A DNA stretch of 64,000 nucleotides, taken from the NCBI GenBank assembly GCA_000999315.1, contig LCFW01000005.1:25458-89457 (forward strand), read 5' to 3'. This DNA comes from Candidatus Peregrinibacteria bacterium GW2011_GWF2_43_17. GTDB taxonomy: Bacteria; Patescibacteriota; Gracilibacteria; UBA1369; UBA12470. Positions 25,955 to 33,442 of this stretch are shown here, one piece after another. The first letter of the stretch is position 1. Every line of letters starts with the position of its first letter. A model generated the notes under the pieces. It was given only the letters and a program-made list of their open reading frames with translations, ran no database searches and was not told where the DNA came from. Both the position numbers and the translations under genes were made by a program.

Positions 25955-26041
25955 GAAAAATATAATTAATTCATTTAATCATACCGCAATCCGGGCAATA
26001 CGTCAACCTGGCTATAAGTAATTTCCGCAACAAAACATACC

Positions 26042-26070
26042 TTGCAAAATACCCCAAACCCTCCTAAACT
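26042..26070 (+). promoter_or_regulatory. Candidate promoter of the PH-LemA-miaB operon
   Basis: TTGCAA (26042-26047), 17-bp spacer, TAAACT (26065-26070). It would place transcription start between the TTG at 26042 and the ATG at 26114, supporting the shorter start of the first gene. Confidence 0.35.
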
Positions 26071-26113
26071 TAATAAACCAAGGATCCACAAGCGCTCATT
26101 TAAAACCACTCCG

Positions 26114-26341
26114 ATGTATTGGCTCATAACAATTCATTCGATTTCTATCGCATTCATGGGTCTCTCGGCATGGCTCATGATACGGTATTTAAGAAAGTAC
26201 AAGGTCCCCGAATCTCACTATCAAAGATTATGGGGATTTTTTAGAATAAAATACTTGCTGTGGATTTATGCGTTCTCGGTGGTCGGCTGGGGCGCCTTAA
26301 GCATAACTATTTTTTACGCACTCGAGTCAAAATGGCTATAG
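26114..26341 (+). CDS. Small two-TM membrane protein
   Basis: A 75-residue protein from the ATG at 26114; a TTG at 26042 would add 24 residues but lies in the candidate promoter. Two membrane helices (about 3-23 and 48-70) flank a basic loop. No family is recognised. It overlaps the next gene by 10 bp and is probably the first gene of the operon with the two PH-domain-like proteins, LemA and miaB. Confidence 0.5.
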   Translation: MYWLITIHSISIAFMGLSAWLMIRYLRKYKVPESHYQRLWGFFRIKYLLWIYAFSVVGWGALSITIFYALESKWL

Positions 26342-26955
26342 ACAACACAAACAAGTGTTTTCACGGGCAACAAAGAGAAGAAATTCTCATCTATATGACG
26401 AGAAAACATTGGATGGTTTTGTTGCCGATATTTATGGAATTCCTGGTTGTGTTCGCGATTATAACGGGAGCGATATTAACGGCGATACCGTTTTTCGGTG
26501 CGGGGATCGGCAATTTTCTCGGGTTTCTGATAATTGGCGGGATGGTGATCATTACGGTATGGATACATTACCTTTTTATCGAATTTCTAAATAACTTCCT
26601 CGATACGGCGATAGTTACGAATTACAGAGTGTTGAAAATCGAGAAAAGCTTATTTCTCAAAAACAACATGGACATGGTGGATTTGCATGAAATTCAAGAT
26701 ATAAAGAAAATGCAAGACGGGATAATGGAAAACCTTTTTAATTATGGTAAACTCGTGATCGTAGTGCCCACGATGCTTGAACCGCTGGTGTTGAACTCCA
26801 TCCCGGATCCGGAAAGATTTTTCAGAAAAGTGAATAACGCGAAAAGGGACTACATATACGAGCGACAACAACGAAAACTGACTGCGCTCACCCAAAACCA
26901 AAGATTACCATTAGACATCTTTACAAATGAAATTTCCGGGGCAACAAGAGCATGA
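26332..26955 (+). CDS. Membrane protein with bacterial PH-like domain
   Basis: A 207-residue protein from the ATG at 26332. Two membrane helices (about 25-75) precede a domain with LDTAIVTNYRVLKIEKSLFLKNNMDMVDLHEIQDI, the pattern of bPH_2 domains (YdbS/YdbT-like): a strand after the membrane with TNxRV, then xxxxLxxIQDI. It resembles the next gene product and overlaps it by 29 bp, so the pair may have arisen by duplication. The role of such membrane bPH proteins is not settled. Confidence 0.7.
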   Translation: MAIDNTNKCFHGQQREEILIYMTRKHWMVLLPIFMEFLVVFAIITGAILTAIPFFGAGIGNFLGFLIIGGMVIITVWIHYLFIEFLNNFLDTAIVTNYRVLKIEKSLFLKNNMDMVDLHEIQDIKKMQDGIMENLFNYGKLVIVVPTMLEPLVLNSIPDPERFFRKVNNAKRDYIYERQQRKLTALTQNQRLPLDIFTNEISGATRA

Positions 26956-27454
26956 GAAGATAGAGTTTCTGGTGAGAAAACACTGGATAGTTGATGTTAA
27001 AATCATGCTACTTATTTTTACTTTATACTTGCTTCCGGCAATGTTCTTTTTAAGCGCGCTTATAATTTATTGGCCGGATTTTTTTGGCGCATGGAGCGGT
27101 CCGATAACGACAGCCTTTTTGATATATCTGTTATTTGCGGGATTGGGACTTTATATAAAATGGTTGAGCGAAGAACTTGATCTCATGGTGGTCACAAATT
27201 TGAGGATTATAAATCTGGATCAAGTCGGATTTATGGAACGTACGGTTTCCGAAGCGAGTTTGATGCAAATACAAGACGTGAAAGGAATAGAAAAAGGGTT
27301 GCTGAACAACATTTTGAATTATGGCAGTCTGCAAATCAGGACTGCGGCGGACAAAGTGGTATTTCACATAGACGACATCCCTTATCCTTTCAGAACGGCG
27401 AGAGATATACTTGCACTGATGGATAAAATGGGTGCTAACACGAATCCTTCATGA
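26927..27454 (+). CDS. Membrane protein with bacterial PH-like domain
   Basis: A 175-residue protein that parallels its upstream neighbour: VRKHWIV near the start, two membrane helices, then LDLMVVTNLRIINLDQVGFMERTVSEASLMQIQDVKG and YGSLQIRTAADKVVF. It overlaps the LemA-like gene by ATGA. Both PH-like proteins probably act together at the membrane; the ligand is unknown. Confidence 0.7.
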   Translation: MKFPGQQEHEKIEFLVRKHWIVDVKIMLLIFTLYLLPAMFFLSALIIYWPDFFGAWSGPITTAFLIYLLFAGLGLYIKWLSEELDLMVVTNLRIINLDQVGFMERTVSEASLMQIQDVKGIEKGLLNNILNYGSLQIRTAADKVVFHIDDIPYPFRTARDILALMDKMGANTNPS

Positions 27455-27924
27455 TGAAAATACTTGTAATATCAACGGTTATAACTCTTCTTCTGCTTTT
27501 CGGGCTGACCCTGCTCAATGTTTTATTACAGTATAAAAATAAAGCCAACGCCGCTTGGACCGAACTTGAAAACGCTTTTATTAAAAGAAGAGATATGGTA
27601 CCGCTACTTCTTGAATCGGCACGCATCGAGGATCCGAGATGGACCGTTTTGAAAGATAAACGTGGGGAGCTTTTAAACAACCAAATCGAAAAAAACAAAA
27701 GGCTCGAACTCGAAAAACAGTTCGGCAACGCAATATCCGCATTTATCGCAATAGCGGATGGGAATAAAGATTCGGTATTTCAAGAAGCAAAAAAAGATCT
27801 CATGAAAGACATCCACGATGAAATTAATCCTGCGATGCAAAAATATTTGGATTATTCGGAGGAATTTAATGATAAATTGAGAAAGTTCCCATATATTATT
27901 GCGGCAAAAATTTTCAGACCCTAG
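27451..27924 (+). CDS. LemA-like protein
   Basis: A 157-residue protein with one N-terminal membrane helix and a helical periplasmic or external domain. The stretch YKNKANAAWTELENAFIKRRDMVPLLLE matches the LemA family core (YNxLVxxxNxVxxAWSxIxVQLKRRxDLIPNLV). It is somewhat shorter than common LemA proteins. It is encoded in an overlapping operon with the PH-domain-like proteins and miaB. LemA function is still not defined. Confidence 0.72.
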   Translation: MMKILVISTVITLLLLFGLTLLNVLLQYKNKANAAWTELENAFIKRRDMVPLLLESARIEDPRWTVLKDKRGELLNNQIEKNKRLELEKQFGNAISAFIAIADGNKDSVFQEAKKDLMKDIHDEINPAMQKYLDYSEEFNDKLRKFPYIIAAKIFRP

Positions 27925-27925
27925 G

Positions 27926-29212
27926 ATGAAATATTATATCGAGACTTACGGGTGCCAGATGAACTATTCGGACACGGAGCGATTAAAAACACTTCTTGAG
28001 TCTTATGGCTTCAAAGAATCGAAAAAAAGAGAGGCGGCGGATTTCATAATTTTCAATTCGTGTTCGGTGCGTCAGAAGGCGGCGGATCGCGTTTACGGCG
28101 AAATGGTGAACATGGCGGAGCTGAGAAAGAAGAAAAAAGATCTTTTGGTCGGCCTAACCGGTTGCATGGTGCACAAAGGCAAAGAGCAAAAAATGGAAAA
28201 AGCGACTTATGAGCTCGATATAGCGTTCAGACCGGAAGATATGTGCCACCTTGCGGGACGAATTCGCGAATTGCGCCCAAAATGGCGTCTCTGCGAAACC
28301 GACTTGGACGGGTATTTCGAAATCGCACCCAAAACGAGCAATAAATATCAGGTTTCGGTACCGATAATGACCGGTTGCGATAAATTTTGTACCTATTGCA
28401 TCGTCCCTTATGCACGTGGACGCGAAAAAAGCAGACCTCTCAACGGAATCGTCGCGGAGTGCAAAAAACTGGTGAAGGCAGGGGCCAAAGAGATCACGCT
28501 TTTGGGGCAAACGGTGAACTCTTACAGCACATTCGTAAAACTTTTGTGCGAAATAGACAAACTGCACTCAAAAGGGCTTAACCGTTTACGATTCATGTCC
28601 GCTCATCCAAAAGATTTTTCAGACGACCTTATAAAAACATTATCAAGGCTGAAAACGATTTGCCCGTACATACATCTGCCTGTGCAATCCGGATCAAACT
28701 CGTGCTTGCGCAGAATGAACCGTCCTTACACGCGCGAAAAATACATCGAAATTATTAAAAAAATCCGCAAAGCGATCCCAAATTGCGCAATTTCAACAGA
28801 TATAATTGTCGGCTTCTGCGGTGAAACGGAAAAAGAGTTCAAGGACAGTTGCGCATTATACGAAGAGCTCCATTTCGACATGGCATATTTGTCACAATAT
28901 TCGACCAGGAAAGGCACTTTCGCAGCAAAAAAACTCAAAGACGATGTCCCCAAAAAAATAAAAGCCGAAAGGTGGCATTACCTAAACCAAGTTCTAAAAA
29001 AACACTCTCTAGCCTGCAATAAAAAGTACATCGGCCAGACAGTCGAAGTCTTAATCGAAAAACAAACGGCAAAAGAGTTGATAGGGAGGAGCAGGGAGTA
29101 CAAAGAGGTGCACATACGCGAGTTCGACAAGAAGAAAAAGTGGATAGGAGAAATCATTAAGGTGAAAGTGGAAAACGTAAGGGAATGGGAGCTTTATGGG
29201 GATAAACTTTGA
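27926..29212 (+). CDS. miaB: tRNA-2-methylthio-N6-dimethylallyladenosine synthase
   Basis: A 428-residue radical SAM methylthiotransferase that modifies A37 of tRNAs reading U-starting codons. The N-terminal UPF0004 domain holds the auxiliary cluster cysteines C10 (YGCQMN), C46 (NSCSVR) and C80 (TGCM). The radical SAM cluster is C151, C155 and C158 in TGCDKFCTYCIVPYARG. A TRAM-like domain ends the protein. The QMNYSDTERL signature favours MiaB over MtaB or RimO. The ATG at 27926 lies one base after the LemA stop; the earlier TTG at 27899 is unlikely. No miaA is in the window. Confidence 0.9.
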   Translation: MKYYIETYGCQMNYSDTERLKTLLESYGFKESKKREAADFIIFNSCSVRQKAADRVYGEMVNMAELRKKKKDLLVGLTGCMVHKGKEQKMEKATYELDIAFRPEDMCHLAGRIRELRPKWRLCETDLDGYFEIAPKTSNKYQVSVPIMTGCDKFCTYCIVPYARGREKSRPLNGIVAECKKLVKAGAKEITLLGQTVNSYSTFVKLLCEIDKLHSKGLNRLRFMSAHPKDFSDDLIKTLSRLKTICPYIHLPVQSGSNSCLRRMNRPYTREKYIEIIKKIRKAIPNCAISTDIIVGFCGETEKEFKDSCALYEELHFDMAYLSQYSTRKGTFAAKKLKDDVPKKIKAERWHYLNQVLKKHSLACNKKYIGQTVEVLIEKQTAKELIGRSREYKEVHIREFDKKKKWIGEIIKVKVENVREWELYGDKL

Positions 29213-29240
29213 GCTCATGACATCCGCAATTGTGCGCTAT

Positions 29241-29267
29241 CCCGTTCCGGGACGGGAACAGATTAGG
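29241..29267. repeat. GC-rich palindrome plus CAGATTAG (copy 2)
   Basis: CCCGTTCCGGGACGGG (29241-29256), a hairpin with one bulge, is followed two bases later by CAGATTAG (29259-29266). It matches the element at 22225-22254 in both palindrome core (CCGTYCCGGGACGG) and the following 8-mer. It lies in the 140-bp spacer between miaB and a convergent hypothetical gene. Confidence 0.5.
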
Positions 29268-29352
29268 AAAAGCAAGATTTGCCTCCAAAACTTATCGAAT
29301 TTCGCACAATACGCAAAAATGCTTCTGGGAGAACATTTCTGCTTGAACCGAG

Positions 29353-29718
29353 CTATCCATAACACAACCTTCTCATCTCCTCCGCCACCTCTAGGACTTT
29401 TTGCCCAGTCAATTGCCCGGCACGATAGAGCGTATTCATTTCTTCTGCTATTGCATCAAACCTTGCCACAAGACCCGGGGGCTGAGCTTCTATGATACCG
29501 GGATATCTGTCAGGAGGGAATCCTTGCGTGAAACTATACATGACGAACCCGCGACCACGATCAGCCCATTCTCGCAACCTTTGTTGAAACACTTCGTCGT
29601 CCATCGGATCGGGCATGCACACTAACAAGTTTTGGATTGCATTCCAATAATCGTATTTTGCTCGTTCAGGGGTTACTTTAGAGAGGTCGGCATCTAATTC
29701 TCTTAGTGATCTTGTCAT
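29353..29718 (-). CDS. Hypothetical small soluble protein
   Basis: A 121-residue, charged, mainly helical protein with no membrane segment, signal peptide or motif I recognise. It follows the Cys-rich protein gene on the same strand by 24 bp, so it could be the last gene of the PLP enzyme-Cys-rich operon. Its codon use looks ordinary for the window. Confidence 0.5.
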   Translation of the reverse strand: MTRSLRELDADLSKVTPERAKYDYWNAIQNLLVCMPDPMDDEVFQQRLREWADRGRGFVMYSFTQGFPPDRYPGIIEAQPPGLVARFDAIAEEMNTLYRAGQLTGQKVLEVAEEMRRLCYG

Positions 29719-29742
29719 AATAAAGTTTTTTAATCTAAACCC

Positions 29743-31386
29743 CTAATAAACCTCCCCCAAATAACACTTCTCGCAATAAACCGTCTCCGTTCTATCCGGC
29801 GAATAACTTGTCCAAATCTCATCACCGCATTTCGCACAAGTTCTGGGCCAGAGGGCGCGCGGATTTCTCGCCTTCATCCTCGCGGCATGCCTGTAATCGG
29901 GGCACTCGCGCGGAATCGGCAACCCCATTTTTTTATAGAAAGCGAGTTCATGCGGAATAATTTTGTAAAGCTTGCCGGTTTTTTCACAAGTTAGAATTTT
30001 ATCGGTTATGTCGATCGGTATTTCGTCGATCAAATCCGGCAAATCATATTTCGGACCTTGATAGGCGGCGGCTTTATCCTCTTCGTCGCGCCATATCCAG
30101 CCTCGTTCTAGAATTTGTTGTTTCGTCATCGGGAAATATTCTTGCGCGACAGTTTCGTTGTAGCCGAAGGCCGAAAATTTTACGGGAAAAAACTCACCGA
30201 ATTCGCCGGTTTCCCCCATATGTTCGATTATGCGAGATTTCAATTTTTCATATTCTTCAGGAGCATATTGCTTGTTGAGAATGCAATACTCATTCTTTTT
30301 TAATCCAACGCAACCGAAAAGATTTTGCGAATTATAACAGTATTCCGAGTACATTACGTGGCTACACCAATAGATGTACATCGAATAAAGCACGTCGTAG
30401 AGCTTAAGAGTGCTTAAAGTTTCCAAACAAAGTTCCGGCTTATAATAAATGAAACAACTGTCCATGCAGTTTATCGGCTCCAAAGCGTCGGTCAAATACC
30501 ACGAATCTTGTCCTTTGGTCGTGTCGAAACAATTCAGGCAATTTTTGCTTTGTTCGATATAGTCTCCGGTACAATTTTCACATTTGTTTTGATGGACGTC
30601 GCGCACAATCATCCGGGCAAATTGTTCGGAAACGGTTTTCTTCATATTTTCCGTTTGCCGAAAAGAGCCCCTGTCAAACTCGCGCATGATTTTTTTATAC
30701 TCCTCTTCGGCGTACTGTTTATTGAAAATACAATGTTTTTTATTCCTTAAATTAAAACACCCGAAACAATCGTTGCATCCGCGCAATTCTTTCGAAAAAT
30801 AACAGTTGCTACAGTTGTGGCAATCATGAATCCAGGCGGAACAATAGCAATTATAACAGGAGACACATTCGTAACAAAGTTCGCATTCGTAGATAAAATT
30901 ACAATCCATACAATTTTTACAGCTTTGTACGAGCTTGCCATACAAACAATCTTCGTTTTTTTCGCACGCAACGAGCATGTAGCAATTTTTATTGTCGGCG
31001 GCGTGATTCGTGAAAAGGCTGTTCACGCTGTTCATATTGGACATATTCATACGCGGAACCGCCTGCCTTAACTCCTGAAATTGTTCGAAAAAGGATCGCG
31101 AGAAATCGAAATCTTTTCCATAAGAAAGCCCGCTCCATTGCTCGCTCCACCACGTGTCGTAATCATAAACAACATATGGCGATTTCGGGTCGTACAACGA
31201 GATAATCGTCTTACCCGAGAAGGCGCATTTTGAATGATACATGTACCTCTCATTGCGGAAAGCGAACCTGCGTTGCATACGACACGCGGGACAACATGTC
31301 GGTTCCGGGACTTTTAGCTGATCGTAAAAATTCTTTTCCGAGTCGTTTATTGTAAATTGAGCTTGGCAATTTACGCAGTTTTTCAT
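29743..31386 (-). CDS. Giant Cys-rich protein with zinc-ribbon-like ends (paralogue 1)
   Basis: A 547-residue protein with about 42 cysteines, many as CxxC or CxxCxxC, and no signal peptide. It begins with CVNC and a VPEPTCCPACRMQRR knuckle and ends with RTCAKCG and VYCEKCYL. The segment FGCxxLRNKKxCIFNKQYxxEEY occurs twice, near residues 200 and 350, so the protein looks like two related halves. The cysteine pattern predicts several metal-binding sites. Three paralogues lie at 42567-47531. It is in a leftward operon, 4 bp after a PLP enzyme gene, divergent from a TrmB-type regulator. I know of no assigned function. Confidence 0.75.
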   Translation of the reverse strand: MKNCVNCQAQFTINDSEKNFYDQLKVPEPTCCPACRMQRRFAFRNERYMYHSKCAFSGKTIISLYDPKSPYVVYDYDTWWSEQWSGLSYGKDFDFSRSFFEQFQELRQAVPRMNMSNMNSVNSLFTNHAADNKNCYMLVACEKNEDCLYGKLVQSCKNCMDCNFIYECELCYECVSCYNCYCSAWIHDCHNCSNCYFSKELRGCNDCFGCFNLRNKKHCIFNKQYAEEEYKKIMREFDRGSFRQTENMKKTVSEQFARMIVRDVHQNKCENCTGDYIEQSKNCLNCFDTTKGQDSWYLTDALEPINCMDSCFIYYKPELCLETLSTLKLYDVLYSMYIYWCSHVMYSEYCYNSQNLFGCVGLKKNEYCILNKQYAPEEYEKLKSRIIEHMGETGEFGEFFPVKFSAFGYNETVAQEYFPMTKQQILERGWIWRDEEDKAAAYQGPKYDLPDLIDEIPIDITDKILTCEKTGKLYKIIPHELAFYKKMGLPIPRECPDYRHAARMKARNPRALWPRTCAKCGDEIWTSYSPDRTETVYCEKCYLGEVY

Positions 31387-31390
31387 AATT

Positions 31391-32440
31391 TTAAATTATT
31401 AAAGGTGTTTTAACCCACTTGTTGATTCCGGTACTCACTATAACGATTTTCTTGTCTTTCGGGATTTCTTTTTGCATCTGAAGAAGCAAGCCGAGTCCCG
31501 CAATACCGGAAGGCTCACATTTCACGCCAAGTTTTTTAGCGAGAATCATAGCTTCTTTCAAATATTTTTCCTGTAAGGAGTGAACCTGGGACTCTTTGCC
31601 GCAGTATCCCTTTGATCTAAAAACTTCCAACCAAGGACCGTCGAAATGTATAAAAGGCTGGTGCGGACAATACAATTTGTCGGCGAGAGAATTCGGATTA
31701 TGAGTTGCGGCTCCCATAAAATGGCACTTTTCGAGTTTCTTGACGTCGCCCTTAAAGCGGGGATCGCAAGAACCTCTTCCGACAGAAGCCATGATTTCGC
31801 GCTTACTGACATTTAGAAGATTTTCATACAAATGGCCACTTCCGTAAGGTATAAAACAGTAATCCGGCGAATTATTGAGGATTTCGTAACTTAACCAGTC
31901 ATAAAATCTTGTATCGGGGTCGAGACTTTCATCCGATGTTATATCTATACCATCGGGGTTGTTCGTAAGCCTCAAAATCTCCTCCGCGTTAAGCGGTTTT
32001 TTCGCAAGGTCGGTTTCGTAAATTTCGCAACCGATCTTTTTAAGATTTCGCTTGGTTTCTTTGTCAATATTATAGCCAACCAAGATTTTTAAATTCGGCA
32101 AGCGATATTTTCTCAGCGCGGTTTGAATTGCGTTTGCCGCTGAGCCGGAGCTTATGATTGAAAGGTGTGGGAGTTTTTTTATAATCCCCCTTTTTTTCGC
32201 GATAAGAAGATCGCGATAAGTTACAACCATTTCCCATGCCATACGATCTTTATGAGTCCCGGTCGGATTGAAGCTTTCATCTTTAAGCCAAACGTATTTG
32301 AATCTCGGAACTTCTATCTTGTAAGTCGGAGTGGCGGGGAATTTGGGACCTTCATCCGGAAATTCGGGACGCAAAGGATCGTTGTCCGAAGGAACTTTTA
32401 TCGAGTCCAAAATGAGTTGTTCGTCTTGTGCAAGAGGCAT
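31391..32440 (-). CDS. PLP-dependent enzyme of the threonine/cysteine synthase fold
   Basis: A 349-residue fold-type II PLP protein from the ATG at 32440 (a TTG nine codons upstream is less likely). The Schiff-base lysine is K64 in FNPTGTHKDRMA, as in threonine synthases; SGSAANA forms the substrate loop, and PYGSGHLYENLL is the phosphate-binding glycine loop. The usual nearby partners for threonine synthesis are absent. It lies 4 bp upstream of the Cys-rich gene and divergent from a TrmB regulator. An amino acid lyase, a threonine synthase-like enzyme or a cysteine-related role are all possible. Confidence 0.72.
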   Translation of the reverse strand: MPLAQDEQLILDSIKVPSDNDPLRPEFPDEGPKFPATPTYKIEVPRFKYVWLKDESFNPTGTHKDRMAWEMVVTYRDLLIAKKRGIIKKLPHLSIISSGSAANAIQTALRKYRLPNLKILVGYNIDKETKRNLKKIGCEIYETDLAKKPLNAEEILRLTNNPDGIDITSDESLDPDTRFYDWLSYEILNNSPDYCFIPYGSGHLYENLLNVSKREIMASVGRGSCDPRFKGDVKKLEKCHFMGAATHNPNSLADKLYCPHQPFIHFDGPWLEVFRSKGYCGKESQVHSLQEKYLKEAMILAKKLGVKCEPSGIAGLGLLLQMQKEIPKDKKIVIVSTGINKWVKTPLII

Positions 32441-32541
32441 AAATACGACAATTCGCGATGTTGTCAAAAATCTACCATCAAATTGTCGCTTCGTCTATAC
32501 AGCAAGCCATTCCCGCGCACACGTCAAGCGCGAGTTACAGG

Positions 32542-32570
32542 TTGATTTTTACGTTTTCGACATATATAAT
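32542..32570 (+). promoter_or_regulatory. Promoter of TrmB regulator 1
   Basis: TTGATT (32542-32547), 17-bp spacer, TATAAT (32565-32570), 29 bp before the ATG at 32600. The motif TTTTCGACA (32554-32562) lies in the spacer and recurs at the other TrmB locus (42465-42473). Confidence 0.55.
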
Positions 32571-32599
32571 AAGTGTAGAATAGTTTTTACAACATCCGC

Positions 32600-33361
32600 A
32601 TGCATACGTCCGATTTGGAAGATTTGGGGCTTACCGAGGAGGAGTCGAAAGTTTATCTCGCTCTTCTCGAACTTGGAAGTTCTTACGTTAGCGTGATTGC
32701 CAAAAAAGCCGGTGTTCACCGCGTAAGTTGTTATCACACTTTGGGCAATTTGGTTGATAAAGGTTTGGTAAGCACTTTCACAAAGAATCGGATGAAATTT
32801 TTCGCAATCGAAAACCCAAAAATTTTAGTCAATAAGCTCGAAGAAAAATATGCCAAAGCCAAAAAACTGCTCCCGGAGCTTTTATCCATCACGAACACAT
32901 TGGTATACAAACCCAAGATTCAATATTACGAAGGACTGGAAGGAGTAAAAAACATTTTCGAAGAAACATTAAATGCGGACAAAGAACTTCTCGGCTATAC
33001 CAATCTCGCGATTTTACCGGACGTAGTAACGGGAGATTATCTGCGCGAGTACGCAATTCGGAAAATGAAAAAAGGCATTAAAACACGCATGTTGTCTCCG
33101 ATTTCCGGCAAAGCGCTTTCTTATCTGGACAAATATTATCCGAAAGATTTTGATCGCAATTTGGTCGAGATTTTTTTCGTTAATCCCGAAGAGTTTATGT
33201 TCGAATATGAAATAAATATTTTCGGCAATCGCGTATCGATCGTATCTTTGAAGCCGGATGAATTGATGGGAATGATTATTGAAAGTCCGATATATGCCAA
33301 AACACAGAAAGCGATTTTTAATCTGGCATGGTTGGGAGCGACAAGTTTCGTGACCCGTTAA
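32600..33361 (+). CDS. TrmB-family transcriptional regulator 1
   Basis: A 253-residue protein with the TrmB winged-helix domain at residues 3-70 (LEDLGLTEEESKVYLALLELGSSYVSVIAKKAGVHRVSCYHTLGNLVDKGLV), a short coiled linker, and a C-terminal ligand-binding region starting around YYEGLEGVKNIFEETL. It is divergent from the PLP enzyme-Cys-rich operon, so it probably controls that operon. A second family member at 41730 is in the same relation to the other Cys-rich locus. TrmB proteins often sense sugars; the ligand here is unknown. Its TAA stop is the first codon of a MITE remnant. Confidence 0.82.
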   Translation: MHTSDLEDLGLTEEESKVYLALLELGSSYVSVIAKKAGVHRVSCYHTLGNLVDKGLVSTFTKNRMKFFAIENPKILVNKLEEKYAKAKKLLPELLSITNTLVYKPKIQYYEGLEGVKNIFEETLNADKELLGYTNLAILPDVVTGDYLREYAIRKMKKGIKTRMLSPISGKALSYLDKYYPKDFDRNLVEIFFVNPEEFMFEYEINIFGNRVSIVSLKPDELMGMIIESPIYAKTQKAIFNLAWLGATSFVTR

Positions 33362-33418
33362 ACAGTGCAAGGAAGCTCTGCGCCAACCATCGTAAAAAAT
33401 ATATGTGAACACTGCCTA
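33359..33418. mobile_element. Remnant of the TAGGCAGTG MITE-like element
   Basis: A 60-bp internally deleted copy. Bases 33383-33418 are identical over 36 nt to the right end of the element at 63659-63840. The left end reads TAAACAGTG, a diverged form of TAGGCAGTG. TA occurs at both ends, and the left TA is part of the TrmB stop codon. Confidence 0.65.
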
Positions 33419-33421
33419 AAG

Positions 33422-33442
33422 CCCTAAACCCCTAGCTCCTAC
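33422..33442. repeat. Degenerate heptamer array (locus G)
   Basis: Three 7-mers: ccctaaa, cccctag, ctcctac. They lie between the MITE remnant and the alaS stop codon and fit the NNNCTAC-type pattern loosely. Confidence 0.4.
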
